Assembly: GCF_014208045.1 (NCBI RefSeq) | Contig: NZ_JACHML010000001.1 | Coordinates: forward strand, 1,426,001-1,490,000 | Source of the DNA: Microbacterium thalassium | Lineage (GTDB): Bacteria; Actinomycetota; Actinomycetes; Actinomycetales; Microbacteriaceae | DNA length: 64,000 bases | Reading direction: 5' to 3' | In this document: positions 9,261-18,427 of the stretch, piece by piece | Layout of the letters: every line of letters starts with the position of its first letter | Position numbering within the stretch: the stretch's first letter is position 1 | Translations under genes and position numbers: made by a program | The notes under the pieces: model-generated | Database searches by the model: none | Seen by the model: only the letters and a program-made list of their open reading frames with translations | Told to the model about the DNA's origin: nothing

Positions 9261-11755
9261 GCGCGGACAGGGCGGATGCGTCGCGCACGGTCCGGCGGGA
9301 GCCGCGGATCCTCGTCGGCACCCTGTTCGCGGCCGCCATCGTGGCGATCGCCTTCGCGGCCGCGTGGCCGGTGTACCGGACGCCGTGGCTCGTCGTCACC
9401 GCGGGCGGCGCGGTGGCCGCGGCGAGCCTCATCGCAGCGGTCGCCTGGCGCCGGTCATGGCGCGTCGGCACGACGGCGTGGGTGACGGCCGCGGCGTTCC
9501 TGGTGCTCGGCGTGCCGCTGGCCGTCCCCGCCCGCGTCGCCGGCCCGGGCGAGTTCGCGCAGGGTCTGGGCGACGTCGCCGCCGGCGTCCTGGTCGGCTT
9601 CAAGGACCTCGTCACCGTGGACCTCCCGATCGGGACGTACCGCAACCTGCTCGTGCCCGCGTTCGCGGTGTTCCTCGCCGGCACGTGCGCGCTGCTGCTG
9701 CTGGCCTGGCGCCGCGACCGCATCGCCTACGCGGCGGTGCCCGTCGCGGCGGCGATGACCGCGTTCGGCCTGCTGTTCGGGGCGACCGTGGTCAGCGACC
9801 CGCTCGTCCTCGGGCCGGTCGTCCTTCCCGCGCCGGTCGAGACGGCGCTCGGCGCCCTGACGTTCCTCGCCTGCCTCCTGTGGCTGGTGTGGCGCGGCGA
9901 TCACGAGCGGATGCTCGCGCTCTCGCTCGCCGCCGAGAGCAGCGGTGTGCGCCTGGTGCGCGAGCGCTCGCCGGCGCATCGTCGGCGCGGCGTGCTCGCG
10001 GCCGTCATGGTCGCGACGGCGCTGCTCGTGTCGGTGGCGGTCGTCCCCTTCGCGGCACAGGCGACGACGCGCGATGTGCTGCGGGCCGCAGCGGGCCCCG
10101 ACGTCGAGCTCTCGGCATCGGCGAGCCCGCTCTCGGCGTATCGCACGATGTTCGCCGACGACCGGGCGGGGGACGTGCTCTTCAGCGTCGTCTCGGACGA
10201 CGGCCTGCCGGAGCGCGTGCGGATCGCCACCCTCGACGCCTACGACGGGGAGGTCTTCCGCTCGGGCGACGACGGCGCGGTCGACGATGCGCGCTTCGTG
10301 CGGGTCCCCGCCGAGCTCGACGCCGGCGAGGGCGATCGGACATCGGTGGAGATCACGGTCGGCACGCTCGAGGGGATCTGGATGCCGACGGTGGGACGGG
10401 TCCGCTCGGTGGACTTCGCCGGTCCGCGCGCCGCGGAGCTCGACGCCAGCTTCTACTACAACCGCACCGCCTGGGCGGGCGTCCAGACCGCCGCGGGCGG
10501 CCTGGCCGCCGGCGACGTCCTCCGGCTGGAGGTCGTGGTCCCCGACGAGCCGGCGCTCGCGTCGATCGCCGCCCCCGGCGGCGCCGCCTCGTCGGTGGCC
10601 GTGCCCGAGGCCCTCACCGCGTGGGTCGACCGGCACAGCGCCGGATCCGGCGGGGAGGCGCTGTCGGGGCTCGTCGCGCTGCTGCGCGAGCGCGGATACC
10701 TCAGCCATGGGCTCGAGGCCGAAGCGGACGCGGTGTGGGTGCGGTCGCTGCCGGGGTACAGCTTCCAGCCGAGCGCGTCGGGCCACTCGCTCGCGCGCAT
10801 CCAGACGATGTTCACGCGGCTGCTCGAGCGGGAGGCCGATCCGCGCGCGGCGGCGACCGGCGTCTACGTCGCCGCCATCGGCGACGACGAGCAGTTCGCG
10901 GTCGCCGTCGCGCTCGTCGCGCGCGAACTGGGCTTCCCCAGCCGCGTCGTGGTCGGCACACGCCTGACCTCGGTCGATCCCGGAGTGCCGGTGTGCGATG
11001 AGGGCGTCTGCCGCGCCCAGGATCTCGCCGTGTGGGCGGAGGTCCAGTCGGCGGACGGATCGTGGGTGGCGATCGACGCCACGCCGCAGCACACCCAGTC
11101 CCCGAGCCTCGTGGTCACCGAGGCGCGCGACCCCGAGAACGTCACCGACGCGCTGCCCGACGCCGTCGAGGACGTCGTCCCGCCGGACCCCCTGCAGGAG
11201 GACACCGGCGTCCGCGACGGGGGCGGAGCCGACGACGGATGGGATCTCGCGTGGCTGTGGCGCGCCGCCCGGATCGTCGGGGTCGGCCTGCTGCTCCTGC
11301 TGATCGCCGCCGCGCCGCTGCTGGTCGTCGTCGGCGCGAAGGCCGTGCGGCGCCGCGCCCGCCGACGGGCGCCGACCCCCGGGGCGCGCATCGTCGGCGG
11401 CTGGGACGAGTACGTCGACACCGCGGCCGACGCCGGACTCGCCGGGGGCGGCCGGCTCACGCGCAGCGAGCTCGCCGCCCGCATCGCCACCGCGGGCGGA
11501 CCCGCCCTGGCCGCACGGGCGGACCGAGCGGTCTTCTCCGGCCAGGACCCGGACGACGACCAGGCCGAGGAGTTCTGGCGCCTCGTGGACGCCGAGCGCG
11601 CCGGCATCCGTCATGCACAGACGTTCTGGGGCCGGGTGGCCATGACCGTATCGTTGAAGTCGTTCGTTCGTCCGCCGGCGCCCGCCCGTGCCGCCCGGAT
11701 CCGTCCCGAGAGGGGGAAGCGCGCGACCGCATCGCTCGCGCGCACCGCACCATGA
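9257..11755 (+). CDS. TgpA-like transglutaminase-fold membrane protein, catalytic Cys and His absent
   Basis: This 832-residue protein has several N-terminal membrane helices, a large extracellular middle region, a transglutaminase-like core and a final membrane helix near residues 670-695. The core is recognisable from GDDEQFA followed by a GFPSRVVVG segment, then DLAVWAEV and AIDATP. In active family members the first motif is GxCExFA and the second contains HxWxE. Here the Cys position is Asp544 and the His position is Ala591, while Asp607 is kept. The fold is therefore probably present without protease or transglutaminase chemistry. The GTG start overlaps the DUF58 stop (GTGA). Confidence 0.9.
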   Translation: MSADRADASRTVRREPRILVGTLFAAAIVAIAFAAAWPVYRTPWLVVTAGGAVAAASLIAAVAWRRSWRVGTTAWVTAAAFLVLGVPLAVPARVAGPGEFAQGLGDVAAGVLVGFKDLVTVDLPIGTYRNLLVPAFAVFLAGTCALLLLAWRRDRIAYAAVPVAAAMTAFGLLFGATVVSDPLVLGPVVLPAPVETALGALTFLACLLWLVWRGDHERMLALSLAAESSGVRLVRERSPAHRRRGVLAAVMVATALLVSVAVVPFAAQATTRDVLRAAAGPDVELSASASPLSAYRTMFADDRAGDVLFSVVSDDGLPERVRIATLDAYDGEVFRSGDDGAVDDARFVRVPAELDAGEGDRTSVEITVGTLEGIWMPTVGRVRSVDFAGPRAAELDASFYYNRTAWAGVQTAAGGLAAGDVLRLEVVVPDEPALASIAAPGGAASSVAVPEALTAWVDRHSAGSGGEALSGLVALLRERGYLSHGLEAEADAVWVRSLPGYSFQPSASGHSLARIQTMFTRLLEREADPRAAATGVYVAAIGDDEQFAVAVALVARELGFPSRVVVGTRLTSVDPGVPVCDEGVCRAQDLAVWAEVQSADGSWVAIDATPQHTQSPSLVVTEARDPENVTDALPDAVEDVVPPDPLQEDTGVRDGGGADDGWDLAWLWRAARIVGVGLLLLLIAAAPLLVVVGAKAVRRRARRRAPTPGARIVGGWDEYVDTAADAGLAGGGRLTRSELAARIATAGGPALAARADRAVFSGQDPDDDQAEEFWRLVDAERAGIRHAQTFWGRVAMTVSLKSFVRPPAPARAARIRPERGKRATASLARTAP

Positions 11756-13200
11756 CCACGCAAGACCCGACCTCGGTCATCGCCGGCCTCACGATCTCGC
11801 TGCTGCTGGCGGCGGCGCTCTACGTCTGGGCGGCGATCGCGCTCGCCGCCGTCTTCGGCAAGAGCGGCCGCGAGTCCTGGAAGGCTTGGGTGCCCTTCCT
11901 CAACGTGTTCGTCCTGCTCGAGCTGGGCGGGCTGTCGGGGTGGCTGGTGCTCGTGGCGCTGTTCCCGGGGGTCGGCTCGCTGGCGCTGTGGGTGATCACG
12001 GTGATCGCCTGCCACCGGGTGGGACGCTCGTTCGGCCTGGGGCCGGGCATGACGGTCCTCGCCGCCGTTCTCCTCCCCGCGTGGGCGAGCGTCGTCGGGT
12101 TCGGCTCGGCGCGCTGGCTCGGCGCCGCGGCGGGTCCCGTGCGCGGCCCGGCCCGGGCCCGCTCGACCGCCGTGCCCCCGGCGCCCGAGGCCCGGCCCGC
12201 TCCGCGTCCGGTGTCGGAAGCCCCGTCGGCTCCGGCCGCTCCGGTCGCGTCGGCCGCTCCGGGGGTGGCGCCCCCGGCCCCCGCCGCGGCCGCATCCGCC
12301 GTCGCGGCTCCGGTCGCACCCACGATGGACCCCGACGCCGCCGGGGAGCCCGAGACCGCCGCTGCGGGACCCGTCCGGACCTCACCCGAGCCGGTGGCGG
12401 CGACGCCCGCGTCCGCTCGGCGGCCGCAGCCGTGGACCGGGCTGGACACCGACGTGGACACCGCGGGGGAGATCACCGCGGGCGTCAGCGGCGCGCCCGC
12501 ACCCATCGCCGCCGTGCCGGGTCGTGCCGAGGAGCCCGCGCCCATCGCCGCCGTTCCCGGTCGCTCCCAGGCCCCCGCGCCCGCGCCCGTCCTCGCTGCG
12601 GCGGTGACCCACGTGCCGTCCATGCCGGCGCGGGAGACCGCGGAGCCGTGGGCTCCGGCGTCGGCGGCTCCGGCCACCGCGCCGTCGCGGGTGGTCCCCG
12701 AGACCTTCCCCGAGGCCTCCGCGGAGGTCTCGGCGATCGCCGGTGCGCCGGTCGCCGACGTCCCGCGCGCCGCCCGGTCGTCGGTGTCGGCGCAGCACGT
12801 GCGTCCCGAGATCCCCGACGACGACTTCGACGACACCGAGATCGCGCAGCGCCGCCGTGCCCGGTGGTCGCTGGCGCTGCCGTCGGGGGAGCGGGTCGAG
12901 CTGACGGCGGACGTCGTCATCGTCGGCCGCCGCCCGACGCCGTCGTCGGCCTTCCCCGGCGCCCAGCTGGTGCGCGTCGCCGACGGGACGGTGTCGAAGA
13001 CCCACGCGAGGCTGCAGCGCGACGGCGCGCTCTGGCACATCGTCGATCTGGGCTCGACCAACGGCACGGTCCTGATCGGCAGCGACGGGGGCGAGACCGA
13101 GATCGAGCCGGGCTCGCTGCATCCGGTCCCCGCCCGCTTCCTCGTCGGCGACGCCGAGGTCTCGCTCGTCACCGACGAGGGCGGTCGTGGCGCCGACTGA
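11752..13200 (+). CDS. FHA-domain protein with N-terminal membrane region
   Basis: The first about 125 residues of this 482-residue protein are hydrophobic with a GRESWKAWVPFLN segment, resembling the DUF5684-type membrane domain. A long Ala/Pro-rich linker follows, with a repeated PAPIAAVPGR unit (about residues 247-275). The C-terminal FHA domain (about 385-470) has the expected GRR, SKTH and STNG residues that contact phosphothreonine and stabilise the fold. Just before it is a DDTEI motif, a candidate phosphorylation site. The ATG overlaps the previous stop. It is likely a phospho-reader for the upstream kinase, inferred from gene order. Confidence 0.9.
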   Translation: MTTQDPTSVIAGLTISLLLAAALYVWAAIALAAVFGKSGRESWKAWVPFLNVFVLLELGGLSGWLVLVALFPGVGSLALWVITVIACHRVGRSFGLGPGMTVLAAVLLPAWASVVGFGSARWLGAAAGPVRGPARARSTAVPPAPEARPAPRPVSEAPSAPAAPVASAAPGVAPPAPAAAASAVAAPVAPTMDPDAAGEPETAAAGPVRTSPEPVAATPASARRPQPWTGLDTDVDTAGEITAGVSGAPAPIAAVPGRAEEPAPIAAVPGRSQAPAPAPVLAAAVTHVPSMPARETAEPWAPASAAPATAPSRVVPETFPEASAEVSAIAGAPVADVPRAARSSVSAQHVRPEIPDDDFDDTEIAQRRRARWSLALPSGERVELTADVVIVGRRPTPSSAFPGAQLVRVADGTVSKTHARLQRDGALWHIVDLGSTNGTVLIGSDGGETEIEPGSLHPVPARFLVGDAEVSLVTDEGGRGAD

Positions 13201-13633
13201 GGATCCCGCCGACGACCGCGACGACGACACCGTCGTGTCGTCGCGGCCGCGCGAGCGCGCGCCCGACACGCCCGCGGCCGGCATCCTCGGGCCGACGGCG
13301 GTCTCGGCGCACGACGACGCCGACGATACGGATCCGGGTCGCGGACGTTCCCGGATGCCCCCGCCCGCCCCGGCATCGCCGTCCACCGCCCGGAAGGCGG
13401 TCGTGCCGGATGCCGCGTCGCTGCGGTCGCCGCACCCGGCGCGCGGGGACGACGCGATCCGGGTGGCGCGGGGCGCTGCACCCCAGCCGCCGTCCGGCGG
13501 TGCGCCGGTCGCGGGCGACGAGGTGAACCGGGCCGTCCGCGCGCGGGCGGTGCGCCGCGCGGTCATCGCGGGGACGGTCGCCGTGGCCGCGATCGCCGCC
13601 GCCGTCGTGGGTCTGGTGCTGATTCTCGGCTGA
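13187..13633 (+). CDS. Small single-pass membrane protein with acidic DDDTVV motif
   Basis: This 148-residue protein starts at a GTG lying inside the end of the FHA gene (14-base overlap), so it is translationally coupled. It is mostly disordered, rich in Asp, Arg, Pro and Ala, and ends with one membrane helix (last about 25 residues) and no tail. Near the N-terminus, DDDTVV resembles a phosphoacceptor site of the type recognised by FHA domains. I recognise no domain. It is the last gene of the kinase-MoxR-DUF58 cluster. A six-base-pair hairpin (13625-13640) overlaps its stop codon. Confidence 0.75.
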   Translation: MAPTEDPADDRDDDTVVSSRPRERAPDTPAAGILGPTAVSAHDDADDTDPGRGRSRMPPPAPASPSTARKAVVPDAASLRSPHPARGDDAIRVARGAAPQPPSGGAPVAGDEVNRAVRARAVRRAVIAGTVAVAAIAAAVVGLVLILG

Positions 13634-13649
13634 TGCCGAGCCGCTCCGT

Positions 13650-13679
13650 TTGCTCGTCCCGCACCACCTCACGTATCAT
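13650..13679 (+). promoter_or_regulatory. Predicted str operon promoter
   Basis: TTGCTC (13650-13655), an 18-base spacer and TATCAT (13674-13679) form a sigma-A type promoter. Transcription would start near 13686, giving a leader of about 240 bases ahead of rpsL. Confidence 0.7.
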
Positions 13680-13685
13680 GGATCG

Positions 13686-13929
13686 GGTGTGCGTTCGCGC
13701 GCGCCTTGCGACGTGCCCCGGCACGTGCGCGAGGAACCGCGAGCGCCGCATCTCAGGGAAGGGCCTGCGAACAGGCCACCCCCACGGCATACCCACCACA
13801 ACAGCGAGCGTCGGATCATTCTGACGCACGGGTGGGTCCACGTGAGCCCGGGACACAGCGGATCGCGAGATCCGACGCCCGGGGGAGACCACGAACGCTG
13901 TCACCGTGCAGCACAACATAGGAGAGAAC
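13686..13929 (+). promoter_or_regulatory. Structured 5' leader of the str operon
   Basis: This stretch holds no credible gene but is rich in inverted repeats. ACGTGC/GCACGT (13711-13726) and GGCCTG/CAGGCC with a CGAA loop (13762-13777) are local hairpins. GCGTCGGATC (13808-13817) is perfectly complementary to GATCCGACGC (13869-13878). The same bases can instead form a GCGTC/GACGC hairpin (13808-13827) and a CGGATC/GATCCG hairpin closed by a GCGA tetraloop (13859-13874). The two states exclude each other, suggesting a regulatory leader. No known riboswitch class is recognised. Confidence 0.5.
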
Positions 13930-14298
13930 GTGCCAACCATTCAGCAGTTGGTTCGCAAGGGCCGGTCGCCGAAGGTCGCCAAGACCAAGGCTCCCGCGCT
14001 GAAGTCGAACCCGCAGCAGGCGGGCGTCTGCACCCGCGTCTACACGACGACCCCGAAGAAGCCGAACTCGGCGATGCGCAAGGTCGCCCGTGTCAAGCTC
14101 CGCAACGGCACCGAGGTCACCGCGTACATCCCCGGCGAGGGCCACAACCTGCAGGAGCACTCGCTCGTGCTCGTCCGCGGCGGTCGTGTCAAGGACCTCC
14201 CCGGTGTCCGCTACAAGATCGTCCGCGGTGCGCTCGACACCCAGGCTGTCAAGAACCGTAAGCAGGCTCGCAGCCGCTACGGCGCGAAGAAGGGCTGA
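13930..14298 (+). CDS. rpsL: 30S ribosomal protein S12
   Basis: S12 sits at the decoding centre of the small subunit. The 122-residue product has the [10 protein letters not shown] segment with the wild-type lysine corresponding to Lys43, and [12 protein letters not shown] with the lysine corresponding to Lys88, so the sequence predicts a streptomycin-sensitive S12. The GTG start is chosen because AGGAGA lies just upstream and the resulting N-terminus [10 protein letters not shown] is the family's. First gene of the str operon, five bases before rpsG. Confidence 0.98.
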   Translation: MPTIQQLVRKGRSPKVAKTKAPALKSNPQQAGVCTRVYTTTPKKPNSAMRKVARVKLRNGTEVTAYIPGEGHNLQEHSLVLVRGGRVKDLPGVRYKIVRGALDTQAVKNRKQARSRYGAKKG

Positions 14299-14303
14299 GA
14301 AAG

Positions 14304-14774
14304 ATGCCTCGTAAGGGACCCGCCCCGAAGCGCCCCGTCGTCAACGACCCGGTCTACGGCGCCCCCGTCGTGACCCAGCTGGTCAACAAGATCCTCATCG
14401 ACGGCAAGAAGTCGATCGCCGAGGCCATCGTCTACGGCGCCCTCCAGGGCGTCGAGGCGAAGTCCGGCCAGGACGCCGTCGCCACGCTCAAGAAGGCGCT
14501 CGACAACGTCCGCCCCACCCTCGAGGTCAAGAGCCGCCGCGTCGGCGGTTCGACCTACCAGGTGCCGGTCGAGGTCAAGCCGCACCGCGCGAACACCCTC
14601 GCGCTGCGCTGGCTCGTCAGCTACGCCAAGGGCCGTCGTGAGAAGACGATGACCGAGCGTCTGCAGAACGAGATCCTCGACGCCTCGAACGGCCTCGGTG
14701 CCGCGGTCAAGCGCCGCGAGGACACCCACAAGATGGCCGAGTCGAACCGCGCCTTCGCGCACTACCGCTGGTAA
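14304..14774 (+). CDS. rpsG: 30S ribosomal protein S7
   Basis: S7 is a primary 16S rRNA-binding protein that organises the head of the 30S subunit. The 156-residue length and the start [10 protein letters not shown] are standard for the family. It follows rpsL by five bases and is co-transcribed with fusA and tuf. In E. coli S7 regulates its own operon; no such site can be recognised here by eye. Confidence 0.98.
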   Translation: MPRKGPAPKRPVVNDPVYGAPVVTQLVNKILIDGKKSIAEAIVYGALQGVEAKSGQDAVATLKKALDNVRPTLEVKSRRVGGSTYQVPVEVKPHRANTLALRWLVSYAKGRREKTMTERLQNEILDASNGLGAAVKRREDTHKMAESNRAFAHYRW

Positions 14775-14853
14775 CAGCCTCTGTCCGCCGGCCGGGGCCC
14801 CGTCCCGGCCGGCGACACCGAATCACCTCCCGATCCAGGTAAGGAAGACACCC

Positions 14854-16968
14854 GTGGCACAAGAAGTGCTCACCGACCTCAACAAGGTCCGCAACATCGG
14901 CATCATGGCGCACATCGATGCCGGCAAGACGACGACGACCGAGCGCATCCTGTTCTACACGGGCGTCAACCACAAGATCGGCGAGACGCACGACGGCGCT
15001 GCCACCACCGACTGGATGGAGCAGGAGCAGGAGCGCGGCATCACCATCACCTCGGCCGCGGTGACGTGCTTCTGGGAGAACAACCAGGTCAACATCATCG
15101 ACACGCCCGGTCACGTCGACTTCACCGTCGAGGTGGAGCGCTCGCTCCGCGTCCTCGACGGCGCCGTCGCCGTCTTCGACGGCAAGGAGGGCGTCGAGCC
15201 CCAGTCCGAGACCGTGTGGCGTCAGGCCGACAAGTACAACGTCCCCCGCATCTGCTTCGTCAACAAGATGGACAAGCTCGGCGCGGACTTCTACTTCACC
15301 GTCGACACCATCATCAACCGCCTGAAGGCGACCCCGCTCGTGCTCCAGCTGCCCATCGGCGCGGAGAACGACTTCGTGGGCGTCATCGACCTGATCTACC
15401 AGCGCGCGCTGGTGTGGCCGGGCGACGCCAAGGGCGACGTGACCATGGGCGCCAAGTACGAGATCCAGGAGATCCCGGCCGACATGGTCGACAAGGTCGA
15501 GGAGTACCGCGAGAAGCTGCTCGAGGCCGTCGCCGAGTCCGACGAGGTCCTGCTCGAGAAGCACTTCGGCGGCGAGGGACTCACCCCCGAGGAGATCAAG
15601 GGCGCGATCCGCAAGCTCACCATCGCCGGCGAGGCGTACCCGGTGCTCTGCGGCTCGGCGTTCAAGAACCGCGGTGTGCAGCCCATGCTCGACGCGGTCG
15701 TGGACTTCCTCCCCTCGCCCCTGGACGTGCCCTCGATCGAGGCGCACGACCCCAAGGACGAAGAGAAGATCATCGAGCGCCACGCCGACCGCGAGGAGCC
15801 CTTCGCGGCCCTGGCGTTCAAGGTCGTGTCGCACCCGTTCTTCGGTCGCCTGACCTACATCCGCGTGTACTCGGGTCACCTCGACTCCGGATCGGCCGTC
15901 GTGAACTCCACGAAGGGCCGCAAGGAGCGCATCGGCAAGATCTTCCAGATGCACGCCAACAAGGAGAACCCGGTCGACTCGGTCACCGCCGGCCACATCT
16001 ACGCGGTCATCGGCCTGAAGGACACCACCACCGGCGACACGCTGTGCGACGCGTCGGACCAGGTCGTCCTCGAGTCGATGACGTTCCCGGAGCCGGTCAT
16101 CGAGGTCGCCATCGAGCCGAAGACCAAGGCCGACCAGGAGAAGCTGTCGCTGGCCATCCAGAAGCTCGCCGAAGAGGACCCGACGTTCCGCGTCGAGCTC
16201 AACGCCGAGACCGGTCAGACGGTCATCAAGGGCATGGGCGAGCTGCACCTCGACATCCTCGTCGACCGCATGAAGCGCGAGTTCAAGGTCGAGGCCAACG
16301 TCGGCAAGCCCCAGGTGGCCTACCGCGAGACGATCCGCAAGACCGTCGAGCGCCACGACTACACCCACAAGAAGCAGACGGGTGGCTCGGGCCAGTTCGC
16401 GAAGATCCAGTTCCGCCTGGAGCCCATGGAGGTCGAGGGCGACAAGATCTACGAGTTCGGCAACGAGGTCACCGGTGGCCGCGTCCCGCGCGAGTACATC
16501 CCCTCGGTCGACGCCGGCTTCCAGGACGCCATGCAGGTCGGCATCCTCGCCGGCTACCCGATGGTGGGCGTCAAGGCGACCCTCACCGACGGTGCTTCGC
16601 ACGACGTCGACTCGTCGGAGATGGCGTTCAAGATCGCCGGCTCCATGGGCTTCAAGGAGGCCGCTCGCAAGGCGAGCCCGGTCATCCTCGAGCCGCTCAT
16701 GGCCGTCGAGGTCCGTACTCCGGAGGAGTACATGGGCGACGTCATCGGCGACCTGAACAGCCGCCGCGGCCAGATCCAGTCGATGGAGGACGCCGCCGGC
16801 GTCAAGGTGGTGCGTGCGAACGTGCCGCTGTCCGAGATGTTCGGCTACATCGGCGACCTGCGCTCGAAGACCTCGGGCCGCGCCGTGTACTCGATGGAGT
16901 TCGACAGCTACGCCGAGGTCCCCAAGGCCGTCGCTGACGAGATCGTCCAGAAGAACAAGGGCGAGTAA
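14854..16968 (+). CDS. fusA: Elongation factor G
   Basis: EF-G is the translocase GTPase of protein synthesis. The 704-residue product has the G1 loop [11 protein letters not shown], the switch II motif DTPGHVDF and NKMD as G4, followed by the usual domains II to V. The GTG start follows AAGGAAG at 14840 and gives [11 protein letters not shown]; the open frame upstream runs back into rpsG and is not coding. It is 79 bases after rpsG, within the str operon. Confidence 0.98.
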   Translation: MAQEVLTDLNKVRNIGIMAHIDAGKTTTTERILFYTGVNHKIGETHDGAATTDWMEQEQERGITITSAAVTCFWENNQVNIIDTPGHVDFTVEVERSLRVLDGAVAVFDGKEGVEPQSETVWRQADKYNVPRICFVNKMDKLGADFYFTVDTIINRLKATPLVLQLPIGAENDFVGVIDLIYQRALVWPGDAKGDVTMGAKYEIQEIPADMVDKVEEYREKLLEAVAESDEVLLEKHFGGEGLTPEEIKGAIRKLTIAGEAYPVLCGSAFKNRGVQPMLDAVVDFLPSPLDVPSIEAHDPKDEEKIIERHADREEPFAALAFKVVSHPFFGRLTYIRVYSGHLDSGSAVVNSTKGRKERIGKIFQMHANKENPVDSVTAGHIYAVIGLKDTTTGDTLCDASDQVVLESMTFPEPVIEVAIEPKTKADQEKLSLAIQKLAEEDPTFRVELNAETGQTVIKGMGELHLDILVDRMKREFKVEANVGKPQVAYRETIRKTVERHDYTHKKQTGGSGQFAKIQFRLEPMEVEGDKIYEFGNEVTGGRVPREYIPSVDAGFQDAMQVGILAGYPMVGVKATLTDGASHDVDSSEMAFKIAGSMGFKEAARKASPVILEPLMAVEVRTPEEYMGDVIGDLNSRRGQIQSMEDAAGVKVVRANVPLSEMFGYIGDLRSKTSGRAVYSMEFDSYAEVPKAVADEIVQKNKGE

Positions 16969-16973
16969 CGCTT

Positions 16974-17005
16974 CGGATGCCGGGGCGTGCGCGTCCCGGC
17001 ATCCG
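16974..17005 (+). repeat. GGATGCC-type inverted repeat between fusA and tuf
   Basis: An 11-base-pair perfect stem (CGGATGCCGGG at 16974-16984 against CCCGGCATCCG at 16995-17005) with a ten-base loop lies just after the fusA stop. No T-run follows, so it looks more like a processing or partial-termination structure than a full terminator. Related hairpins occur at 40165 and 41191. Confidence 0.7.
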
Positions 17006-17124
17006 GTCACAACTGCATAAGAAGAACCACCAGAACCTCTCCACTATGGTGGAGGAATCCCCGTAGAGAACCGGTCGCAAACCAGCGCCCGGAGCTTCTA
17101 CATGACCGTCCTGAGGAGGACCCA

Positions 17125-18318
17125 GTGGCTAAGGCCAAGTTCGAGCGGACCAAGCCGCACGTGAACATCGGAACGATCGGTCACGTCGACCACGGCAAGA
17201 CCACGCTCACCGCTGCCATCTCGAAGGTGCTCGCCGACAAGTACCCGTCGGCCACCAACGTGCTGCGCGACTTCGCGTCGATCGACTCGGCTCCCGAGGA
17301 GCGCCAGCGCGGCATCACGATCAACATCTCGCACGTCGAGTACGAGACCCCCAAGCGCCACTACGCTCACGTGGACGCCCCGGGTCACGCCGACTACATC
17401 AAGAACATGATCACCGGTGCCGCTCAGATGGACGGCGCGATCCTCGTGGTCGCCGCCACCGACGGCCCGATGGCTCAGACCCGTGAGCACGTTCTGCTCG
17501 CCAAGCAGGTCGGCGTTCCCTACCTGCTCGTCGCGCTGAACAAGGCCGACATGGTCGACGACGAGGAGATCCTGGAGCTCGTCGAGCTCGAGGTCCGCGA
17601 GCTGCTCTCGAGCCAGGACTTCGACGGCGACAACGCGCCGGTCGTCCAGGTCTCGGGCCTGAAGGCCCTCGAGGGCGACGAGAAGTGGGTCCAGTCGATC
17701 CTCGACCTCATGGAGGCCGTCGACGAGTCGATCCCGGACCCGGTGCGTGACAAGGACAAGCCGTTCCTCATGCCCGTCGAGGACGTCTTCACCATCACCG
17801 GCCGTGGCACCGTCGTCACCGGCCGTGCCGAGCGCGGTACCCTCGCGATCAACTCGGAGGTCGAGATCGTGGGCCTGCGTCCGACGCAGAAGACGACCGT
17901 CACCGGTATCGAGATGTTCCACAAGCAGCTCGACGAGGCCTGGGCCGGCGAGAACTGCGGTCTGCTCCTCCGCGGCACCAAGCGTGACGAGGTCGAGCGC
18001 GGCCAGGTCATCGTGAAGCCCGGCTCGGTCACCCCTCACACCAACTTCGAGGGCACCGCGTACATCCTGTCCAAGGACGAGGGTGGCCGCCACAACCCGT
18101 TCTTCACGAACTACCGCCCGCAGTTCTACTTCCGCACCACCGACGTCACCGGCGTCATCACGCTGCCCGAGGGCACCGAGATGGTCATGCCCGGCGACAC
18201 CACCGACATGTCGGTCGAGCTGATCCAGCCGATCGCCATGGAGGAGGGCCTCGGCTTCGCGATCCGTGAGGGTGGCCGCACCGTCGGTGCCGGCACCGTC
18301 ACGAAGATCCTGAAGTAA
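17125..18318 (+). CDS. tuf: Elongation factor Tu
   Basis: EF-Tu delivers aminoacyl-tRNA to the ribosome as a GTP complex. The 397-residue product has [10 protein letters not shown] (G1), DAPGHADY (switch II) and NKAD (G4), then beta-barrel domains II and III. The GTG start has GAGGAGG upstream (17113-17119). The 156-base gap after fusA contains a hairpin, so tuf may also have its own promoter, but I could not find a convincing -35/-10 pair. A strong terminator follows. Confidence 0.98.
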   Translation: MAKAKFERTKPHVNIGTIGHVDHGKTTLTAAISKVLADKYPSATNVLRDFASIDSAPEERQRGITINISHVEYETPKRHYAHVDAPGHADYIKNMITGAAQMDGAILVVAATDGPMAQTREHVLLAKQVGVPYLLVALNKADMVDDEEILELVELEVRELLSSQDFDGDNAPVVQVSGLKALEGDEKWVQSILDLMEAVDESIPDPVRDKDKPFLMPVEDVFTITGRGTVVTGRAERGTLAINSEVEIVGLRPTQKTTVTGIEMFHKQLDEAWAGENCGLLLRGTKRDEVERGQVIVKPGSVTPHTNFEGTAYILSKDEGGRHNPFFTNYRPQFYFRTTDVTGVITLPEGTEMVMPGDTTDMSVELIQPIAMEEGLGFAIREGGRTVGAGTVTKILK

Positions 18319-18335
18319 GGACTTCGCGCCTCTGA

Positions 18336-18368
18336 GAGGGGGTCGGACCTTCGGGTCCGGCCCCCTTT
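18336..18368 (+). terminator. Intrinsic terminator of the str operon
   Basis: A 12 to 14-base-pair stem (GGGGGTCGGACC against GGTCCGGCCCCC, one G-T pair) is closed by the very stable C(TTCG)G tetraloop and ends in TTT. It lies 18 bases after the tuf stop. Confidence 0.93.
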
Positions 18369-18415
18369 CGCATGCCCCGAAGCACATGCACAGGTCGATT
18401 CGCAGTCCGCTCGCT

Positions 18416-18421
18416 TAGGAT
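18416..18421 (+). promoter_or_regulatory. -10 element for a leaderless mRNA
   Basis: TAGGAT ends exactly six bases before the GTG of the DUF4012 gene, so transcription would begin at or next to the start codon. No clear -35 is visible. Confidence 0.5.
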
Positions 18422-18427
18422 GCGTAG

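Noticed and set aside
14707..17010. A 767-codon minus-strand frame opposite fusA
   Set aside because: Leu/Val/Asp-rich antisense of a highly conserved gene; no homology features.
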